Translations under genes and position numbers: made by a program
Source of the DNA: Ruminococcus flavefaciens
GTDB lineage: Bacteria > Bacillota > Clostridia > Oscillospirales > Ruminococcaceae
Direction: 5' to 3'
DNA: 64,000 nt
Assembly: GCA_023667045.1 (NCBI GenBank)
Contig: JAMPAU010000003.1
Location: forward strand, 141,192-205,191
Shown here: positions 28,462 through 37,347 of the stretch, piece after piece
Layout of the letters: every line of letters begins with the position of its first letter
How positions within the stretch are numbered: position 1 is the stretch's first letter
Notes under the pieces: generated by a model
Told to the model about the DNA's origin: nothing
What the model saw: only the letters and a program-made list of their open reading frames with translations
Databases searched by the model: none

Positions 28462-28878
28462 TTATCCGGAATTTTTGTCTGCTGTGCTGTTTTCAGCGGT
28501 AGAAACTGCCGTATTGAGACGGTCAATGGCACTTGTATTGAGTTTTGATGCAAGCCTTACACGGTCAAGCTCTGCCTTAAGAGATTTCATTTCAGATGTA
28601 AGTGCTTTCATTGCGTTGGCGTGTTCAGTATTTATTTTGTTGATTGATTCAAGCTGTTTGTCTGCTAAATGCCGTAAAGTTTCAGTTAATTGTAAATTCT
28701 GGTCTTCAAGAAAACAAACTCTTTTAATCAGGTCGTTTACATTGCCTGCAAGCATTACATTTGCATTGTTTTGTTTTTCGCCGAAATCCGCAAGCCTTGC
28801 ACCTGCCTGAAAAGTTGATATTTTTTCATCGCCGTCAAAAGTTTTCATCTTTGCATTAGTAAGTTTCATATCTGACAT
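28462..28878 (-). CDS. Hypothetical coiled-coil protein at the end of the polysaccharide operon
   Basis: 138 aa, no signal or membrane span. The middle is heptad-like (LIKRVCFLEDQNLQLTETL, AMKALTSEMKSLKAELDRV), ending in a polar Ser/Thr tail. No family recognised. It lies 30 bases after rmd in the same direction with AAAGGATAAAAT upstream, so it may be the last gene of the operon. Confidence 0.65.
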   Translation of the reverse strand: MSDMKLTNAKMKTFDGDEKISTFQAGARLADFGEKQNNANVMLAGNVNDLIKRVCFLEDQNLQLTETLRHLADKQLESINKINTEHANAMKALTSEMKSLKAELDRVRLASKLNTSAIDRLNTAVSTAENSTADKNSG

Positions 28879-28908
28879 TTTAATATTTTATCCTTTCTTA
28901 TTTATTTT

Positions 28909-29883
28909 TCAGAGAGTTTTGAAATTGTCTGAAATTGTCTTGTCAATGGAGATTTCCTCATCTATTATTTTACGCCAGTAGTCAAGTGTATCTGAAATAG
29001 TCTTTTCAACGGATATTTCAGCCAACCAGCCTGTATCATTAAAAATCTCCGATACGTCCGGTTCGATAATGGGAATGTCTGAGGCTCTTAGGCGGTTCGG
29101 GTCAAGGCGGTGAGCTATATCTGTTTTCGAGAGACCCATAGCCGTATCAAGTATATATTCTATGCTGACAGCTTTTCCACGACCGACATTATACATCTTT
29201 CCGGAAATGCCCTTTTCCCCTAAAAGCCTGTACGCCCTTGCAATGTCCCTTACGTCCGTGAAGTCTCTCTGTGCGGAAAGATTTCCTGTGCATATTTCCG
29301 GCGGACGCAAGCCCCTTTCGATTTCGGCAATCTGTCTGCAAAAGTCCGAGATAACGAAAGTTGCCGACTGACCTGCTCCGGAGTGGTTAAAGGCACGTAC
29401 TATAATAATGTCCTTGTTGTATGCACGGTGGTATATTCTGCCAATCATTCCGGCACAGACTTTTGAGACGGCATATATATTAGCCGGATTGAGAGGTTCG
29501 TTTTCCTTTATCGGACAGGCATTTTCACGGATAAAGCCGTATTCCTCGCCCGAACCAATCAGAACAAGTCTCACGCTGTCGGGTAGTGCTTCCATGACGT
29601 TTATAGAACCTATTATATTTATTTCAGCAGTAAGCTGAGGTTTTTTCCACGATACAGCAACGGAACTCTGTGCCGCAAGGTGATATATTATATCCGGCTT
29701 TACTTCGCCGATAAGATTCTTAACGCCGGACGTGTCAAGAACGTCAAGCACGTGCTTGAAACAACTAATATTAATTGTTTCGTTTGGCAGATGTGTGGCA
29801 TGGACTTTCCAGCCGGAGTTATTAAGTTCATGTATGAGATACCCTCCGGCAAAACCGCCAGCACCTATAATCAAAGCTTTCAT
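28909..29883 (-). CDS. rmd: GDP-6-deoxy-4-keto-D-mannose reductase (Rmd-like)
   Basis: 324 aa short-chain dehydrogenase. Rossmann motif GAGGFAGGYL, DVLDTSGV, catalytic YAVSK (Tyr-x-x-x-Lys) and the Rmd-like segment RAFNHSGAGQSATFVISDF. It would reduce the GDP-4-keto product of Gmd to GDP-D-rhamnose. The operon also has manC and gmd, giving the complete route from mannose-1-phosphate. A GDP-fucose synthase is the main alternative, but the sequence features favour the reductase. Overlaps the upstream GT4 gene by four bases. Confidence 0.85.
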   Translation of the reverse strand: MKALIIGAGGFAGGYLIHELNNSGWKVHATHLPNETINISCFKHVLDVLDTSGVKNLIGEVKPDIIYHLAAQSSVAVSWKKPQLTAEINIIGSINVMEALPDSVRLVLIGSGEEYGFIRENACPIKENEPLNPANIYAVSKVCAGMIGRIYHRAYNKDIIIVRAFNHSGAGQSATFVISDFCRQIAEIERGLRPPEICTGNLSAQRDFTDVRDIARAYRLLGEKGISGKMYNVGRGKAVSIEYILDTAMGLSKTDIAHRLDPNRLRASDIPIIEPDVSEIFNDTGWLAEISVEKTISDTLDYWRKIIDEEISIDKTISDNFKTL

Positions 29884-31019
29884 ATATTCACCTCACCAGT
29901 AATTATTTCATATAAGTCTTGAATTATATTTTTTTCATTGAAACATTCAAGTACACGTTGCCGTGCGTTTTCGCCGAGACTTTCACGGAGATTCTTATTT
30001 TTCACCAGAATATCTATAGCCTTTGCAAGCTGATTTGAGTTATACGGCTGTACCGTGAATCCGGTTTTTCCGTGAATACTGACATACGGCACTCCCGACG
30101 GCAGACTTGTATTTATAACTGGTTTGCCGTAAATCATAGCCTCCAACTGCACTATCCCAAAAGCCTCGCTTCTTTCCACTGACGGCAAAACAAATATATC
30201 ACAGTCCGCATAAGCCTGTTTTAACTGTTCTTCCGGCAGAAATCCTAAAAAATGCACACGGTCATTCAAGCCGTATTTCCGGACTTTTTCTTTCAGTTCG
30301 TTTTCAAGAATGCCTGTTCCGGCAATGAATAACTCACAGTTGCTTTTTACTTTCCGGAATGCATTTACAAGAACGTCCACGCCCTTGTAATAAACAAGCC
30401 GTCCGGTAAAGAAAATCTTAACACTGTCGGGATTTGTCGCCTTTTCAGCAAGAAACGGTATTTTCTGTATATTAATGTAGTTTTCCGGAGTTATTCCGTA
30501 CGGAAGTATACGGCATTTACGGCGGTATTCCGGCAGAAATTCAGAGCCGTTTATATGTCCCTCAGTTGCCACAAGAATGCAGTCGGCACGGTTGAGGAGA
30601 TACTTCATTAAGGGCTTGTAAAGCATGAGAAGCTTTTTCTGCTTTACCACGTCGCTGTGCCACGAAACTATTACTTTGCCATTATATCCCGACAAAAGCA
30701 ATGCCAAATCAGCAAGCGGAAACGGCACGTGTATATGAACTATATCGGCATTATGCGACATTTTCCGGAAAAGTCTGATAAAAGACAAAGACAACGGACA
30801 TGAAAAATATGTCCCGAAACTTCCGGCACGTGTGAGATTAACGCCGTTCACGTTTTCGGAGCAGGTTTTTCCCCGACCGTCACGGCATACAAGCGTGTGT
30901 ATTCCGATATTTTTATATTGTCCGAGTTCTTCGGAATACTGCTTTATAAGCGTTTCTATACCGCCAGTGTGCGGATAGTAAGCCTTGTTTACTTCGAGGA
31001 TTTTAATTTTTCTATTCAT
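29880..31019 (-). CDS. GT4-family glycosyltransferase
   Basis: 379 aa, GT-B fold. N-terminal YYPHTGGIETLIKQYSEEL, C-terminal SVKIFFTGRLVYYKGVDVLV and the donor-binding E-x7-E motif in EAFGIVQLEAMIYGKPVI. Cytoplasmic, probably adding mannose or D-rhamnose from GDP-sugars given the operon. Overlaps both neighbours by a few bases, indicating translational coupling. Confidence 0.88.
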   Translation of the reverse strand: MNRKIKILEVNKAYYPHTGGIETLIKQYSEELGQYKNIGIHTLVCRDGRGKTCSENVNGVNLTRAGSFGTYFSCPLSLSFIRLFRKMSHNADIVHIHVPFPLADLALLLSGYNGKVIVSWHSDVVKQKKLLMLYKPLMKYLLNRADCILVATEGHINGSEFLPEYRRKCRILPYGITPENYINIQKIPFLAEKATNPDSVKIFFTGRLVYYKGVDVLVNAFRKVKSNCELFIAGTGILENELKEKVRKYGLNDRVHFLGFLPEEQLKQAYADCDIFVLPSVERSEAFGIVQLEAMIYGKPVINTSLPSGVPYVSIHGKTGFTVQPYNSNQLAKAIDILVKNKNLRESLGENARQRVLECFNEKNIIQDLYEIITGEVNI

Positions 31020-32160
31020 CTAAAAGCTCCCTGTAGATTTCGTGGAGTTTTTCAGCGGATTTTTCCCACGTGAAAAGCTCTGAGCGTTCAAGACCTTTAC
31101 GGCTTAAATTTTCCCGTAAAGCAGGATTTTTATATAGCCTGTAAAGACCTTTTGCTATGCTTTTCACTGAGTATGCGTCGCATATAACGGCACAGTCGGC
31201 GGTTACTTCCGGCAGAGAGGCTTCGCCCGACGTGAGAACAGGCACACCGCAAGCCATAGCTTCGAGTGGGGGCATTCCGAAACCCTCATACAGCGACGGA
31301 AACACAAAAGCTATAGCTCCGCACATAAGAGGGGTCATGTCTTCTGACGGCACGTACTTTGTGAAGATAACCTGTTTTTCTATGTCGAGTTTTTTGACGA
31401 GTTTATAAATATCGTCGCATAGCCAGCCTTTAGCACCGGCAAGAACGAGTTTAGGGGGATTCTGTACATGACGTGCGAAAATTTTATACGAACGTATCAG
31501 CCGGACTAAATTCTTGCGTGGTTCTATTGTGCCTACGTAAAGAAAATAATCGCCGTCTATTTCAAGGGATTTTTTGACCTTTTCGATAGTTTCCGGACTT
31601 CTGCATGGTCTGAAACGCTCTCTGTCCACACCGCACGGTACAACACGGATTTTTGACGAATATTCCGGAAAATATTTAATTATCTCCGTCTTTGAAAATT
31701 CCGAATCTGTAACTATTATATCGGCACGTTTCATTGATTTTTTCAGACCTGTTTCAAGCATGAATCTTGTCCGACCCCTTACGGTCTCCGGAAAAGCCTT
31801 ATACACCATATCGTGAACCGTCACTACTTTTTTTCCATGTACAAAAGGCGGTACTATATAGTTGAAAAAATGCGTAATATCGGACTTCTTTCCGAAAAAG
31901 AACGAGTACGGCACAGGCAGAAATGTAGAAATCCCTCTGTACAGATAACCTGAAAATCCGGAGTAATTCAGTTTTATGGATTTTCCGGCGAAACTACCGG
32001 CTTTTTCTATGCGTGAACTCTTTCCGCTTGTAAAGAAAGAGTATTCATAGTTATCTTCCGGAAAAAGTTTCGCTAAAGCTTGAGTTTGTCCGACCTCGCA
32101 CCAGCCTATACCGGTTATCTTGTCGGAGATTATCGGCACGGCATCAAAAGTTATATTCAA
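31012..32160 (-). CDS. GT4-family glycosyltransferase (mannosyltransferase-like)
   Basis: 382 aa from a TTG at 32160, chosen because GGAGG lies 10 bases upstream and because its first bases overlap the stop of the upstream gene (TTGA); a longer frame to 32205 has no ribosome site. Features: GIGWCEVGQ near the N-terminus, KVVTVHDMVYKAFPE, FLYVGTIEPRKNL and the E-x7-E motif in EGFGMPPLEAMACGVPV. This is the pattern of GDP-sugar-dependent mannosyl or rhamnosyl transferases. It is in the same operon as manC, gmd and rmd. Confidence 0.86.
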   Translation of the reverse strand: MNITFDAVPIISDKITGIGWCEVGQTQALAKLFPEDNYEYSFFTSGKSSRIEKAGSFAGKSIKLNYSGFSGYLYRGISTFLPVPYSFFFGKKSDITHFFNYIVPPFVHGKKVVTVHDMVYKAFPETVRGRTRFMLETGLKKSMKRADIIVTDSEFSKTEIIKYFPEYSSKIRVVPCGVDRERFRPCRSPETIEKVKKSLEIDGDYFLYVGTIEPRKNLVRLIRSYKIFARHVQNPPKLVLAGAKGWLCDDIYKLVKKLDIEKQVIFTKYVPSEDMTPLMCGAIAFVFPSLYEGFGMPPLEAMACGVPVLTSGEASLPEVTADCAVICDAYSVKSIAKGLYRLYKNPALRENLSRKGLERSELFTWEKSAEKLHEIYRELLDE

Positions 32161-32450
32161 AGTAAAATCGCCTCCATGAGTGTAAGCAACAGAAAAACAA
32201 TCCATGCACCTAATGTCAGAACAAGTAATATTTTCTGCCGTATATCTTCAAATTTCCTGTCAGATAAATCTTTTATCAGTGACTTTATACATTTTATAAA
32301 GATAATTGCCAGTACAAACAAAAAAGTCACTAAAAACGGTATTCTGCTTCCGTCAAATACTAAGTAATAAAAGAGGGTTGCAATGACAATGAATATAACA
32401 AGAAGTGGTTTCCATGTATCTTTCAGAAATTTTGTTTTATTCATTTTCAA
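32157..32450 (-). CDS. Small membrane protein, third of three tandem paralogues
   Basis: 97 aa with three hydrophobic segments. The N-terminus (FLKDTWKPLLVIFIV, then VFDGSRIPFLV) is shared with the two genes upstream, while the C-terminal half diverges. It lacks the Lys/Glu-rich cytoplasmic loop length of its siblings. Stop overlaps the TTG start of the next glycosyltransferase; start overlaps the stop of its sibling. Family unknown. Confidence 0.82.
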   Translation of the reverse strand: MKMNKTKFLKDTWKPLLVIFIVIATLFYYLVFDGSRIPFLVTFLFVLAIIFIKCIKSLIKDLSDRKFEDIRQKILLVLTLGAWIVFLLLTLMEAILL

Positions 32451-32803
32451 ATAAAATCACCCACTCCCGTGAGACTGATTATCAGGTAAACAAGCCACGC
32501 TCCCGACAATAAGGTAAAAAATATATTTGCGTGTGTTGTTTCAGCGCATTGTTTGTATATTTCTTGACTTCTTTCGTCGCCTGTGAAAAATCCGGTTTTT
32601 TTCAGATAACTGAATTTTTTTGCAAATAGTATAGTTGGTATAAGATTTTTCAGAAAAAGAATCACAAATGCAGACATAAAAGCCACTAAAAACGGTATTT
32701 CACTGCCGTCAAATATTAAGCCATACAGGAGAGTTGCAACGACAATGAATATAACAAGAAGTGGTTTCCATGTATCTTTGAAAAATTTTTTCAGTTTATT
32801 CAT
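32447..32803 (-). CDS. Small membrane protein, second of three tandem paralogues
   Basis: 118 aa. Opening FFKDTWKPLLVIFIVVATLL and IFDGSEIPFLV match its neighbours; a central polar loop (YLKKTGFFTGDERSQEIYK) separates the first two spans from the last. No known domain. It lies within the polysaccharide operon with no gap to the gene upstream, so it is made with the pathway enzymes. A scaffold or flippase-helper role would be a guess. Confidence 0.82.
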   Translation of the reverse strand: MNKLKKFFKDTWKPLLVIFIVVATLLYGLIFDGSEIPFLVAFMSAFVILFLKNLIPTILFAKKFSYLKKTGFFTGDERSQEIYKQCAETTHANIFFTLLSGAWLVYLIISLTGVGDFI

Positions 32804-33145
32804 TTAACCGCCTCCCATTATGATATATACAAATGAAACAAAAAAATACGTCGTTATCAGAAATACGCCCATGCGAATTTCAAGTTCTATACGCCAGAAT
32901 GTATTTTCTTTTTTGTCTTTGCCTGTAATTGTACCCTCTTTTTTTAGGATATAAAACATTTTTACTGTATCTGTCAGTGATTTCAATGAATTTAAGAAAA
33001 GAATAAACAGGCATGAAATAACTGATACTGCAAAAGGTATTATACTTCCGTCAAAAATCAGTACATGAAGAAGTGTCGCCGTGACTATAAATATAACAAG
33101 AAGCGTTTTCCATGTATCTTTCAGAAATTTTATTAATTTTTTCAT
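32804..33145 (-). CDS. Small membrane protein, first of three tandem paralogues
   Basis: 113 aa: FLKDTWKTLLVIFIVTATLL, IFDGSIIPFAV, a polar loop (ILKKEGTITGKDKKE) and a third hydrophobic segment near the C-terminus. Overlaps the gmd stop by four bases. The three copies keep nearly the same DNA over the first 45 codons, pointing to tandem duplication and divergence at their 3' ends. Confidence 0.82.
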   Translation of the reverse strand: MKKLIKFLKDTWKTLLVIFIVTATLLHVLIFDGSIIPFAVSVISCLFILFLNSLKSLTDTVKMFYILKKEGTITGKDKKENTFWRIELEIRMGVFLITTYFFVSFVYIIMGGG

Positions 33146-34158
33146 TTATTGGACTTTATTAAATCCATATCGTTCTTTACCATACGCTCGACGAGTTCGG
33201 GGAAAGATATTTCACGTTTCCAGCCGAGAACACTTTCAGCCTTAGCAGGATTTCCGAGAAGTACATCAACCTCAGCCGGACGGAAAAATTTCTTATTTAC
33301 CTTGACAACAGTTTTTCCGGTTGCCTTGTCAATGCCGGTTTCGTAAATGCCTGTGCCGTGCCACTCTATATCAATTCCGGCATAATGGAATGCCAGTTCA
33401 GCAAACTCACGTACTGTGCGAGTTTCGTTTGTGGCAATAACGAAATCGTCGGGCTTTTCCTGTTGGAGCATAAGCCACATAGCCTTTACATAGTCTTTGG
33501 AGTGTCCCCAGTCACGCTTTGAATCGAGGTTGCCGAGTTCAACGCAGTCTTTAAGTCCGAGACTTATCTCAACGGCGGACTTTGTTATTTTTCTTGTGAC
33601 AAACTCTATGCCACGTCTTTCGCTCTCATGATTGAAAAGTATTCCGGAGCAGGCATAAAGTCCGTAGCTTTCACGGTAGTTTTTAGTAATCCAGTGACCG
33701 TAAAGTTTAGCCACACCGTACGGACTTCTTGGATAAAAAGGCGTTTTTTCAGTCTGTGGCATTTCCTGTACCAGTCCGAACATCTCAGAGGTAGATGCCT
33801 GATAGAATCTTGCTTCCGGCTTTACAATGCGGATAGCTTCAAGCATATTCGTAACACCGAGTGCGTCTATTTCGGCGGTACTAAGCGGAGTGTCCCAGCT
33901 TGTCGCAACAAACGACTGTGCAGCAAGGTTGTAGACTTCATCAGCCTGTGAAATCTTCATAGCAGAAATCAGTGAAACAGGGTCTGTCATGTCTGCATAG
34001 ATGAGGTTTACCTTGTCTTTGAGATGACCTATGTTTCCGTAATCAACGGTTGCTTTACGTCTCCATATGCCATAGACGTTGTAACCCTTTTCGAGTAAGA
34101 GTTCAGCGAGATATGAACCGTCCTGACCTGTTATACCTGTAATGAGTGCGTTTTTCAT
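33142..34158 (-). CDS. gmd: GDP-mannose 4,6-dehydratase
   Basis: 338 aa. Rossmann motif GITGQDGSYLAELL, TSEMFG with the catalytic Thr/Glu, YGVAKLYGHWI (Tyr-x-x-x-Lys), and FNHESERRG. Converts GDP-mannose to GDP-4-keto-6-deoxymannose, feeding rmd. Located 21 bases after manC, with AAGGAGAT at the start. Confidence 0.96.
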   Translation of the reverse strand: MKNALITGITGQDGSYLAELLLEKGYNVYGIWRRKATVDYGNIGHLKDKVNLIYADMTDPVSLISAMKISQADEVYNLAAQSFVATSWDTPLSTAEIDALGVTNMLEAIRIVKPEARFYQASTSEMFGLVQEMPQTEKTPFYPRSPYGVAKLYGHWITKNYRESYGLYACSGILFNHESERRGIEFVTRKITKSAVEISLGLKDCVELGNLDSKRDWGHSKDYVKAMWLMLQQEKPDDFVIATNETRTVREFAELAFHYAGIDIEWHGTGIYETGIDKATGKTVVKVNKKFFRPAEVDVLLGNPAKAESVLGWKREISFPELVERMVKNDMDLIKSNK

Positions 34159-34179
34159 GATAAAAATCTCCTTTTCTTT

Positions 34180-35244
34180 TTATATAAGTTCTGTGCGGTT
34201 GTTTTCTTTGAGGTGTGCGATTATTTTCTTAACGTCCTGTGTGCTGTTTTTTGAACATACAAGTACAGCGTCGTCGGTATCTACTATTATTATATCCTCA
34301 ACGCCGACAGCAGTAACAAGACGTTTTCCGCCACATATTGTAGTACGTTTGCAGTTTTCAGCGATAACGTCGCCCTCAATGTAATTCTGATTGTCGTCAG
34401 TTTCGTTGATTCTCTCGACGGCAAGCCAGTTGCCCACGTCGTCCCACCCGAAACTGCCTGGAATAGTATATATATTGTCTGATTTTTCCATTATGCCGAA
34501 ATCAATTGATTCAGACGGAAATTTATTATATTCAGTATCAAGTACATTTTCAAAGTCCGGCGTGCCATAGGCGTTTCCGATTTTTTCAGCACCGGCGAGG
34601 ACTTCCGGCATAAATTCACTGAAACGTTTTTCAATAGCGTCTGTCTGCCAAACAAACATACCGCTATTCCATAGGTACTTGCCGGACGACAGGTATTTTT
34701 TAGCGGTTTTTAGGTCGGGTTTTTCGACAAACCTTTCAACTTTATAGGCGTTTCCTGATTCTTCGCCGAAATTTATATATCCGTAGCCTGTTTCGGCATA
34801 CGTGGGAGTTATACCTATTGTAACGAGGTTATCGCCCTCAGTAGCCTTTACAATGGCATTGCAGAGGGTGCGTGTGTATATGTTTTCATATTTTATAAGG
34901 TGGTCTGACGGCAGAACAAGCATTACTGCATTGCCGTATTTCTTTTTTATTACTTCCGTCGCAAAAGCTATGCACGGTGCTGTATTACGTCCGCACGGCT
35001 CGGCGAGTATGTTTTCTTCCGGAATATCTGGGAGCTGTTCCCTTACAAGTCTTTTATAGTCTGCATTTGTGACTATAAAAATATCCTCCGCCTGTACTAC
35101 CGGACTTATACGGCTGACGGTTTTCTGAATCATAGTCTCGCCGTCTTCCGTAAGAGACAGAAACTGTTTCGGGTGAGACTCTCTGCTTTTAGGCCAGAAA
35201 CGCTCGCCCTTACCGCCTGCCATAATGACTGCTGTGATTTTCAT
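34180..35244 (-). CDS. manC: Mannose-1-phosphate guanylyltransferase
   Basis: 354 aa. N-terminal nucleotide-binding signature VIMAGGKGERFWPKSR, PKQFL, then VLPSDHLI, FVEKPDLKTA and DFGIMEKSDN. Makes GDP-mannose from GTP and mannose-1-phosphate. It has only the pyrophosphorylase domain, without the C-terminal isomerase found in longer ManC proteins. Second gene of the operon, with AAAAGGAG upstream. Confidence 0.95.
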   Translation of the reverse strand: MKITAVIMAGGKGERFWPKSRESHPKQFLSLTEDGETMIQKTVSRISPVVQAEDIFIVTNADYKRLVREQLPDIPEENILAEPCGRNTAPCIAFATEVIKKKYGNAVMLVLPSDHLIKYENIYTRTLCNAIVKATEGDNLVTIGITPTYAETGYGYINFGEESGNAYKVERFVEKPDLKTAKKYLSSGKYLWNSGMFVWQTDAIEKRFSEFMPEVLAGAEKIGNAYGTPDFENVLDTEYNKFPSESIDFGIMEKSDNIYTIPGSFGWDDVGNWLAVERINETDDNQNYIEGDVIAENCKRTTICGGKRLVTAVGVEDIIIVDTDDAVLVCSKNSTQDVKKIIAHLKENNRTELI

Positions 35245-35280
35245 AATGATTTCTCCTTTTTGATGTTCTTTATATTTTAT

Positions 35281-36663
35281 TTATATATCGTTTTCTTTGT
35301 CGGGAATATTCTGCTCTTCCGGAATAATCTGCTGTGTATCGGCGTTGTTTTTCGGCGGAAAGAACATAGTCTTTATTGTCATCAATATTATCTGCAAATC
35401 CATGCGGAAAGAGTAGTTCTCAATGTACATTAGGTCCATTTTAAGCTTGTCATACGGCGACGTATCGTAAACTCCGATAACCTGTGCGTATCCTGTCAGA
35501 CCTGCTTTTACTTTCAGCCGGAACTCAAACTCCGGCATCTGCTTTTTGTATAGTTCAGTTAGTTCGGGACGTTCGGGTCGTGGACCTACTACCGACATAT
35601 CGCCTTTGAGTATATTGAAAAGCTGTGGGAACTCATCTATCCGGAATTTACGCAGTATTTTCCCGACAGGAGTTATTCTGTTGTCGTTTTCTGTGGCAAG
35701 CCTTATGCCGTTTTTTTCAGCGTTTTCTATCATGCTCCGGAACTTATATACATAAAATTCCTTTCCGTCTATAGTAAGGCGTTTCTGCTTGTATAATACC
35801 GAACCGCCGTCACACAGCTTTACTGCCAGTGCGGAAAAAGCCATGACCGGAGAAAGAAGTACAATTCCGAATACTGAAAAAATCACATCAAAAAGGCGTT
35901 TTATGAACTGCTGTTCAAAGGTAAGACCGTAATTTCTGCAAAGTAAAAGAGGCGTGTCAAAAAGCCGTATATCGTCACCGCCTCTTATTATAATATCGGA
36001 GATTTTAGGTGCTATATACGCACGGACGGACTTTTCAAAGCAGAATTTGAGGTACTTGTTGCGCTGTTCTGCCGGAATGTCGCATATAATAACGCCCTCG
36101 TATTTTAGAATAAGTTCACGTACTTTTTCGGGCGGTTCAGAAATGCTTATTGATTCGCAAATCATGTACTTGTCAATTCTCTGGCTCATTTTCAAGACAA
36201 GAGATACTGCTTGCTTGCTTCCGTAAAGTATTATGAGCTTTCGGGGAGGGTACAGCAGAAAATAAAGTTTACTGCTAAGTACAGTCCATATTGCAATAAC
36301 ACCGAAATCTGTGAAAGTAAGGTTAAGAATGGGTGTGAATGCCATAAAGTCACGCCCAATAAGGCTTATCATAAAGTATGATATGGCATTTACACATACC
36401 ATTGATATAAGCTGTGAATAAAGCATATCTGTCTTTTTGAGGTAGCCGAGTTTGAAACCGCCGTATGCCTTGAAAAAAAGCACTGTAATCACGCAGTATA
36501 TGCCTATTAGCGTCCAGTTGCCACGACGGTAGAAAGGAAGCACTATTGCTTCACTGTAATATTTATACCATACCAATGCAAACAGCCCAGTGAGAATGCC
36601 AAGCAGTAAAACCGCTGATATGAATGAAATGAATCTTTTGTATCGTTCTTTTTTATTTGCCAT
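35281..36663 (-). CDS. Initiating sugar transferase (polyprenyl-phosphate glycosylphosphotransferase)
   Basis: 460 aa. About four N-terminal membrane spans, a Rossmann-like middle, then the bacterial sugar-transferase domain: KRLFDVIFSVFGIVLLSP, LYKQKRLTIDGKEFYVYKFRSM, RKFRIDEFPQLFNILKGDMS and VGPRPERPEL. It moves a sugar-phosphate to the lipid carrier and so starts the repeat unit of the surface polysaccharide. First gene of the operon. No flippase or polymerase (Wzx/Wzy) or ABC exporter is in the window, so the operon may be incomplete or rely on distant genes. Confidence 0.93.
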   Translation of the reverse strand: MANKKERYKRFISFISAVLLLGILTGLFALVWYKYYSEAIVLPFYRRGNWTLIGIYCVITVLFFKAYGGFKLGYLKKTDMLYSQLISMVCVNAISYFMISLIGRDFMAFTPILNLTFTDFGVIAIWTVLSSKLYFLLYPPRKLIILYGSKQAVSLVLKMSQRIDKYMICESISISEPPEKVRELILKYEGVIICDIPAEQRNKYLKFCFEKSVRAYIAPKISDIIIRGGDDIRLFDTPLLLCRNYGLTFEQQFIKRLFDVIFSVFGIVLLSPVMAFSALAVKLCDGGSVLYKQKRLTIDGKEFYVYKFRSMIENAEKNGIRLATENDNRITPVGKILRKFRIDEFPQLFNILKGDMSVVGPRPERPELTELYKKQMPEFEFRLKVKAGLTGYAQVIGVYDTSPYDKLKMDLMYIENYSFRMDLQIILMTIKTMFFPPKNNADTQQIIPEEQNIPDKENDI

Positions 36664-36725
36664 AATTATGTACCGGTCTGCAATAGCCGGTATCTCCTTT
36701 ATTTTTTTATGGTGATACTATAGTT

Positions 36726-36754
36726 ATTATATCAGATAGTAAACACACTGTCAA
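36726..36754 (-). promoter_or_regulatory. Promoter of the polysaccharide operon
   Basis: Minus-strand TTGACA (36749-36754), 17-base spacer, TATAAT (36726-36731): a consensus match, 63 bases before the start. It diverges from the promoter at 36787. Confidence 0.9.
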
Positions 36755-36786
36755 TAGAATCTGCCGGAGATACTCCTGTTTTATTA

Positions 36787-36815
36787 TTGACATTTCTGGA
36801 CTTTTCAATTATAAT
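36787..36815 (+). promoter_or_regulatory. Promoter of the 105-aa gene
   Basis: TTGACA (36787-36792), 17-base spacer, TATAAT (36810-36815), 32 bases before the start codon. Confidence 0.9.
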
Positions 36816-36847
36816 TTATATAGATTTATTAAACGGAGGAGTAATTC

Positions 36848-37165
36848 ATGTGGGGAATATATCTTGATATTTCATTACCGGAACTTTTTCAGCACGAAGT
36901 TGAATTTAAAAAAGATTCAGAAAACGCCATCATTCTGAATCCTGTGCATTATATAAAAGTACCCATGAATAAAATTAAACTGACAGAAAACGCTCCGGAT
37001 TTTGTTTACGGCGAGACTGTATCACCTGTAAGCCGTGCGGATATTACCGGAAAAATAAATACAATTATATGGCACTTTAAAAGAAACGAATTTTATTATT
37101 ATATTGAGGTGAACGGAAAGAAAAAATCCGTAAGATATTTCAGCAGTGACTTGAAACGTGTTTAA
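36848..37165 (+). CDS. Hypothetical 105-aa protein
   Basis: No signal or membrane span; mixed beta-rich sequence ending in KKKSVRYFSSDLKRV. GGAGGAG precedes the ATG by 8 bases and a consensus promoter lies 32 bases upstream, so it is very likely expressed. I recognise no family. It is the last host gene before the mobile element: its stop is 61 bases before the split tRNA. Confidence 0.72.
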   Translation: MWGIYLDISLPELFQHEVEFKKDSENAIILNPVHYIKVPMNKIKLTENAPDFVYGETVSPVSRADITGKINTIIWHFKRNEFYYYIEVNGKKKSVRYFSSDLKRV

Positions 37166-37187
37166 TATTTTAATTATATTAAAATCC

Positions 37188-37216
37188 TTGACAAATCATG
37201 ATTTCTGTGATATAAT
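37188..37216 (+). promoter_or_regulatory. Host promoter of the split tRNA-Thr
   Basis: TTGACA (37188-37193), 17-base spacer, TATAAT (37211-37216), ten bases before the tRNA 5' end. No terminator stands between it and the element's own tRNA-Thr, so it can drive both. Confidence 0.9.
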
Positions 37217-37225
37217 ATTATATAT

Positions 37226-37280
37226 GCTTGTGTAGCACAGTTGGTAGTGCATTTCACTCGTAATGAAAAGGTCGTGGGTT
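37226..37280 (+). pseudogene. 5' part of a host tRNA-Thr(CGU) interrupted by the mobile element
   Basis: Acceptor strand GCTTGTG, D-arm (GCAC/GTGC), anticodon arm TTTCA-CTCGTAA-TGAAA with anticodon CGT, variable loop and the 5' T-stem GTGGG are intact, then the sequence leaves tRNA homology right after GGTT. The missing 21 bases are found at 50580-50600. Joined, they make a 76-nt tRNA including CCA, with the acceptor stem fully paired and the T-stem paired with two wobbles. As it stands the gene cannot yield a working tRNA. Confidence 0.88.
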
Positions 37281-37347
37281 GTCAATAAAGCGACGTTCAC
37301 CCTACCAAGCCGGACACAGCAGTCTTACATCAAAATTAAATATCAAT

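Noticed and set aside
32400-33140. Near-identical DNA blocks suggesting insertion sequences
   Set aside because: They are the conserved starts of three paralogous genes; no transposase or terminal repeats.
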